A program made the translations under genes and the position numbers. 23,830 bases of DNA from positions 1 to 23,830 of the IMG/VR virus record IMGVR_UViG_3300043426_000074. One strand, 5' to 3'. Below the pieces are notes generated by a model. That model was not told the origin of the DNA and searched no databases. It worked only from the letters and a program-made list of their open reading frames with translations. Within the stretch, counting starts at the first letter, position 1; every line of letters begins with the position of its first letter. The DNA comes from a virus. Shown here piece by piece: positions 21,560 to 23,830 of this stretch.

Positions 21560-23830
21560 TTGTTTAGAGACCGTCTCGTAGATTTCCTCAATACTGCTGT
21601 TGTTCTTTAACGTTATGGCATTTGCCCAGTGGGGGTAAAATAAATCTAAATTACTGCCTAACTTAACAACGTCATGCTGTAACTCAGGTAAGTCTTGCCA
21701 AGACATACACTCAGTTAAGTTGTCATTAACCCATTTAACAATGTCTACATCATCAGGGAAGATATAGTACTGTGCATCATGGATTTGCATAACAGGCATA
21801 ATGTCGTACTTGTATGGAGATGCGTATACACGCTCCATGAAGTCATTTGCAGCTTTACAGTTAAGCAAACCAAAAGATTGGCCTGATAAAGCATTGCCAG
21901 CAGTACGTGCTTCTGCTGAGCTGATGTTAGCCTTCATTGAACTACCCATTACTGTTCTAGCTAGTAATGGAGTACGTAAACGTAAACCAAAGGCTAAGTC
22001 TGTATAGCCTAGCTTTGATGCTTCTAATAGCTTAGCTTCAAGCCATATATCTGAAGCTTCATACATGACGTGATAGTTCTTCTCTACTTTCTTGGCTTCC
22101 TCTTCAGAGAAACCACAGTTGTTCATTAGAGTAAGCCACGTACCCTGGTAAGTTAATGCAAATGAAGGAGCTTTGCTCTTACTACGTAAGTCAGGGTATT
22201 TGTCTGCAATAGAGTTAATACTTTCTACAGTATCAACGATATCAGGCATCTGATCTTTCCAATAATAAAATGTACGGAAACAATGACCGTCAAACCCCTC
22301 ACTGTAGACTTTAACTTTATTGGGATCACCAGTAAGTAATGTATTAATCTTATCTTCTAAAGCTGTGTAGTCTGCTCCAGCAAAGATAGAACCTTGTGGT
22401 GATACAAAACATGATTTAACCAACTTACCCAATTTACCGTGAGCAGGTAGGTTTTGTAGATTAGGGCTTGAGCTTGATAATCTTCCTGATTTAGTACCTC
22501 CTAGATTGAAACTGCCATGTAAGTACAAGTACCCATCTGCCTTAAGCCATCCATCTTCAAATGATGGTATAAAACCTTCTAAGATTTTATTTACCTTAGA
22601 CAGTTCAATAAGAACTTTAAGACAGTTACGCATATCATCGTTATGAGCATGGTTTATTAACTTATCTAATGTCTTCGTACCTGTAGCAGGTTCTTTGGTA
22701 TCAGTGAAGTCAATAACAGGTAGTTCCATTACTTCGTACAAAAGTACTTGTAATTGTTGTGGGCTACCAAAGTTAAGAGGCTCAGTAAATTCATGGCGAT
22801 GTACTATCTTCTTTTTAAGAGAAGCTTGTTTATCTTTCCATGCACGTTCTTGTAGCAAGTCTGTTGCGTATACTATGTATTCAGAGCTATCAAGCTGATC
22901 AACATACATTCGCTGTAGTCGGAGTAGTTCTGCTTTAACTTCTACTACCTTTGAAGGCAATAGAGGTACTCCATGACATTCCATTTGAATAATGGTTTTA
23001 AGTGAAGGCAACATAATAGATTTATAAATATCTAACTGTTGGTCTTGGATCATTAGAGGTTCATAGACTTCTTTAACGTACCAAGTACTCAAGCAGTCTT
23101 TTAAGTTATAAACCAATAAATCATGTGGTTTAATCTTACGTACGTCTTTGATGTCTTCTTCAGCCCAGTTACCTGCAAAAGGTTGAGCTAACTTCTTCAA
23201 TCCATACTCTTGCTTAGCACATGAGTTTAAAGCTAAGTATGCAATGATTTTGGTATCGTCAAAGCTACGCGTTAAGACTTCTAAACCATTGATCATACCT
23301 TTAACATCTAACGGGTGTTCCATCCATAGAGCATGGATTAAACACTTGAAATCAAAGGATGCGTTATGGGCTATAAGTTTACCTTGATAGCTATCGAAGA
23401 ATGCTCGTAGGAGCTTACGTACGGGGATGTTATCTCTACGTGTTCCATAGATACCAGAATCCTCTGGAATAGGTCTGTAATCACATAAGAATGATGCTCC
23501 GTTGTGTTTATCATAAGCAAAGCCTATAGAAGCTAATCCTGCATTCTTTAAGCGTAGGTCGAATGTTTCTATATCTACTACTAATTCAGGATATGTTTTT
23601 AAACCCTCAAGAACTTGCTCTATTTCAGAGAGTGTTTGAGGGTAGTTGGCTGAGTGAATAATGTCATTACCTACAGCAACGTAGTTACCTTGGCAATGAG
23701 TGGTTAGTGCATAAATACTACGAGTAATCTTTTCTTCTTGGTTTGGGTTATGAAGCAATGCTCCATACCCTAATGAATAGATTATGTTTAAAGATTCAAA
23801 ACCTACAAGAGGACATTGAACTACAGAACC
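21554..23830 (-). CDS. Family A DNA polymerase with 3'-5' exonuclease, partial (5' end beyond the right edge)
   Basis: The frame has no stop up to the right edge, giving 758 visible residues; a TTG at 23758 is not a convincing start because coding continues upstream (PLVGFESLNIIYSLGYG). The exonuclease domain shows Exo I VVDIETF, Exo II IAHNASFDFKCL and Exo III YNLKDCLSTWYV. The polymerase domain shows motif A FAGADYTALEDKIN, motif B RSKSKAPSFALTYQG and motif C MQIHDAQYY. The residue equivalent to E. coli Pol I Phe762 is Phe (KAPSF), which in published viral surveys goes with virulent phages. Motif C reads His-Asp-Ala instead of His-Asp-Glu. This is the phage replicase. Confidence 0.93.
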   Translation of the reverse strand, partial: GSVVQCPLVGFESLNIIYSLGYGALLHNPNQEEKITRSIYALTTHCQGNYVAVGNDIIHSANYPQTLSEIEQVLEGLKTYPELVVDIETFDLRLKNAGLASIGFAYDKHNGASFLCDYRPIPEDSGIYGTRRDNIPVRKLLRAFFDSYQGKLIAHNASFDFKCLIHALWMEHPLDVKGMINGLEVLTRSFDDTKIIAYLALNSCAKQEYGLKKLAQPFAGNWAEEDIKDVRKIKPHDLLVYNLKDCLSTWYVKEVYEPLMIQDQQLDIYKSIMLPSLKTIIQMECHGVPLLPSKVVEVKAELLRLQRMYVDQLDSSEYIVYATDLLQERAWKDKQASLKKKIVHRHEFTEPLNFGSPQQLQVLLYEVMELPVIDFTDTKEPATGTKTLDKLINHAHNDDMRNCLKVLIELSKVNKILEGFIPSFEDGWLKADGYLYLHGSFNLGGTKSGRLSSSSPNLQNLPAHGKLGKLVKSCFVSPQGSIFAGADYTALEDKINTLLTGDPNKVKVYSEGFDGHCFRTFYYWKDQMPDIVDTVESINSIADKYPDLRSKSKAPSFALTYQGTWLTLMNNCGFSEEEAKKVEKNYHVMYEASDIWLEAKLLEASKLGYTDLAFGLRLRTPLLARTVMGSSMKANISSAEARTAGNALSGQSFGLLNCKAANDFMERVYASPYKYDIMPVMQIHDAQYYIFPDDVDIVKWVNDNLTECMSWQDLPELQHDVVKLGSNLDLFYPHWANAITLKNNSSIEEIYETVSKQS

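Noticed and set aside
1-23830. tRNA genes, CRISPR arrays, insertion sequences or an integrase
   Set aside because: I looked for cloverleaf-sized structures in the gaps, regularly spaced repeats and transposase or integrase motifs and saw none; gaps are short and filled by terminators or regulatory sites.

Overview
The window reads as part of the genome of a strictly virulent, double-stranded DNA tailed phage of moderately low GC content. It combines phage replication genes, ribonucleotide reductase and ThyX, tail and fibre genes, an endolysin and a holin, and I see no integrase, lysogeny repressor, tRNA or CRISPR. The host cannot be fixed from the sequence. A low-GC gammaproteobacterium such as a member of the Moraxellaceae would fit, but that is a guess. 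The tail-tip protein with a gpJ-type C-terminal module points to a siphovirus-like tail, also an inference.

Layout. Positions 1-11174 are read leftward and carry DNA replication and nucleotide metabolism. In transcription order they are thyX, nrdA, nrdB, two small genes, a PD-(D/E)XK (Cas4/RecB-like) nuclease, a split DUF3987-type helicase/primase, a RecA-like (Sak4-type) ATPase, an HNH endonuclease, a probable ssDNA-binding protein, two small genes and a RuvC-like resolvase cut by the left edge. Positions 11261-18411 are read rightward and carry the tail-tip protein, two related small tail proteins, a long adhesin-like fibre protein, small structural or unknown proteins, the endolysin and a short fibre protein. 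An HNH gene on the opposite strand sits just before the endolysin. Positions 18443-23830 are again leftward: Nudix hydrolase, P-loop protein, holin, small proteins and a family A DNA polymerase that runs off the right edge. One isolated 54-codon rightward gene (20821-20985) with its own promoter, possible operator and terminator sits inside this block.

The main discovery is a 951-nt group I intron (5668 down to 4718, minus strand) that splits the helicase/primase gene exactly inside its Walker A (P-loop) codons. Exon 1 ends ...LNLAVSG, exon 2 continues GKGFSTG..., and the splice rebuilds SGFGKGFS. By eye the intron can be folded through P1, P2, P3, P4, P6, P7, P8, P9, P9.1 and P9.2, with a layout like the T4 td intron (subgroup IA). 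An HNH homing endonuclease lies in the P8 loop, and its stop codon is inside the P8 stem. Two other HNH genes are free-standing. One appears to have invaded the start of the endolysin gene and supplied a replacement start, leaving a 14-codon remnant of the old one.

How the genes work together: the polymerase, helicase/primase, Sak4-type ATPase, SSB candidate, nuclease and RuvC-like resolvase form a self-contained replication and recombination set. NrdAB and ThyX supply dNTPs. NrdA lacks the N-terminal ATP cone, so it should escape dATP shut-off. Holin and endolysin perform lysis but are encoded in separate, oppositely oriented units.
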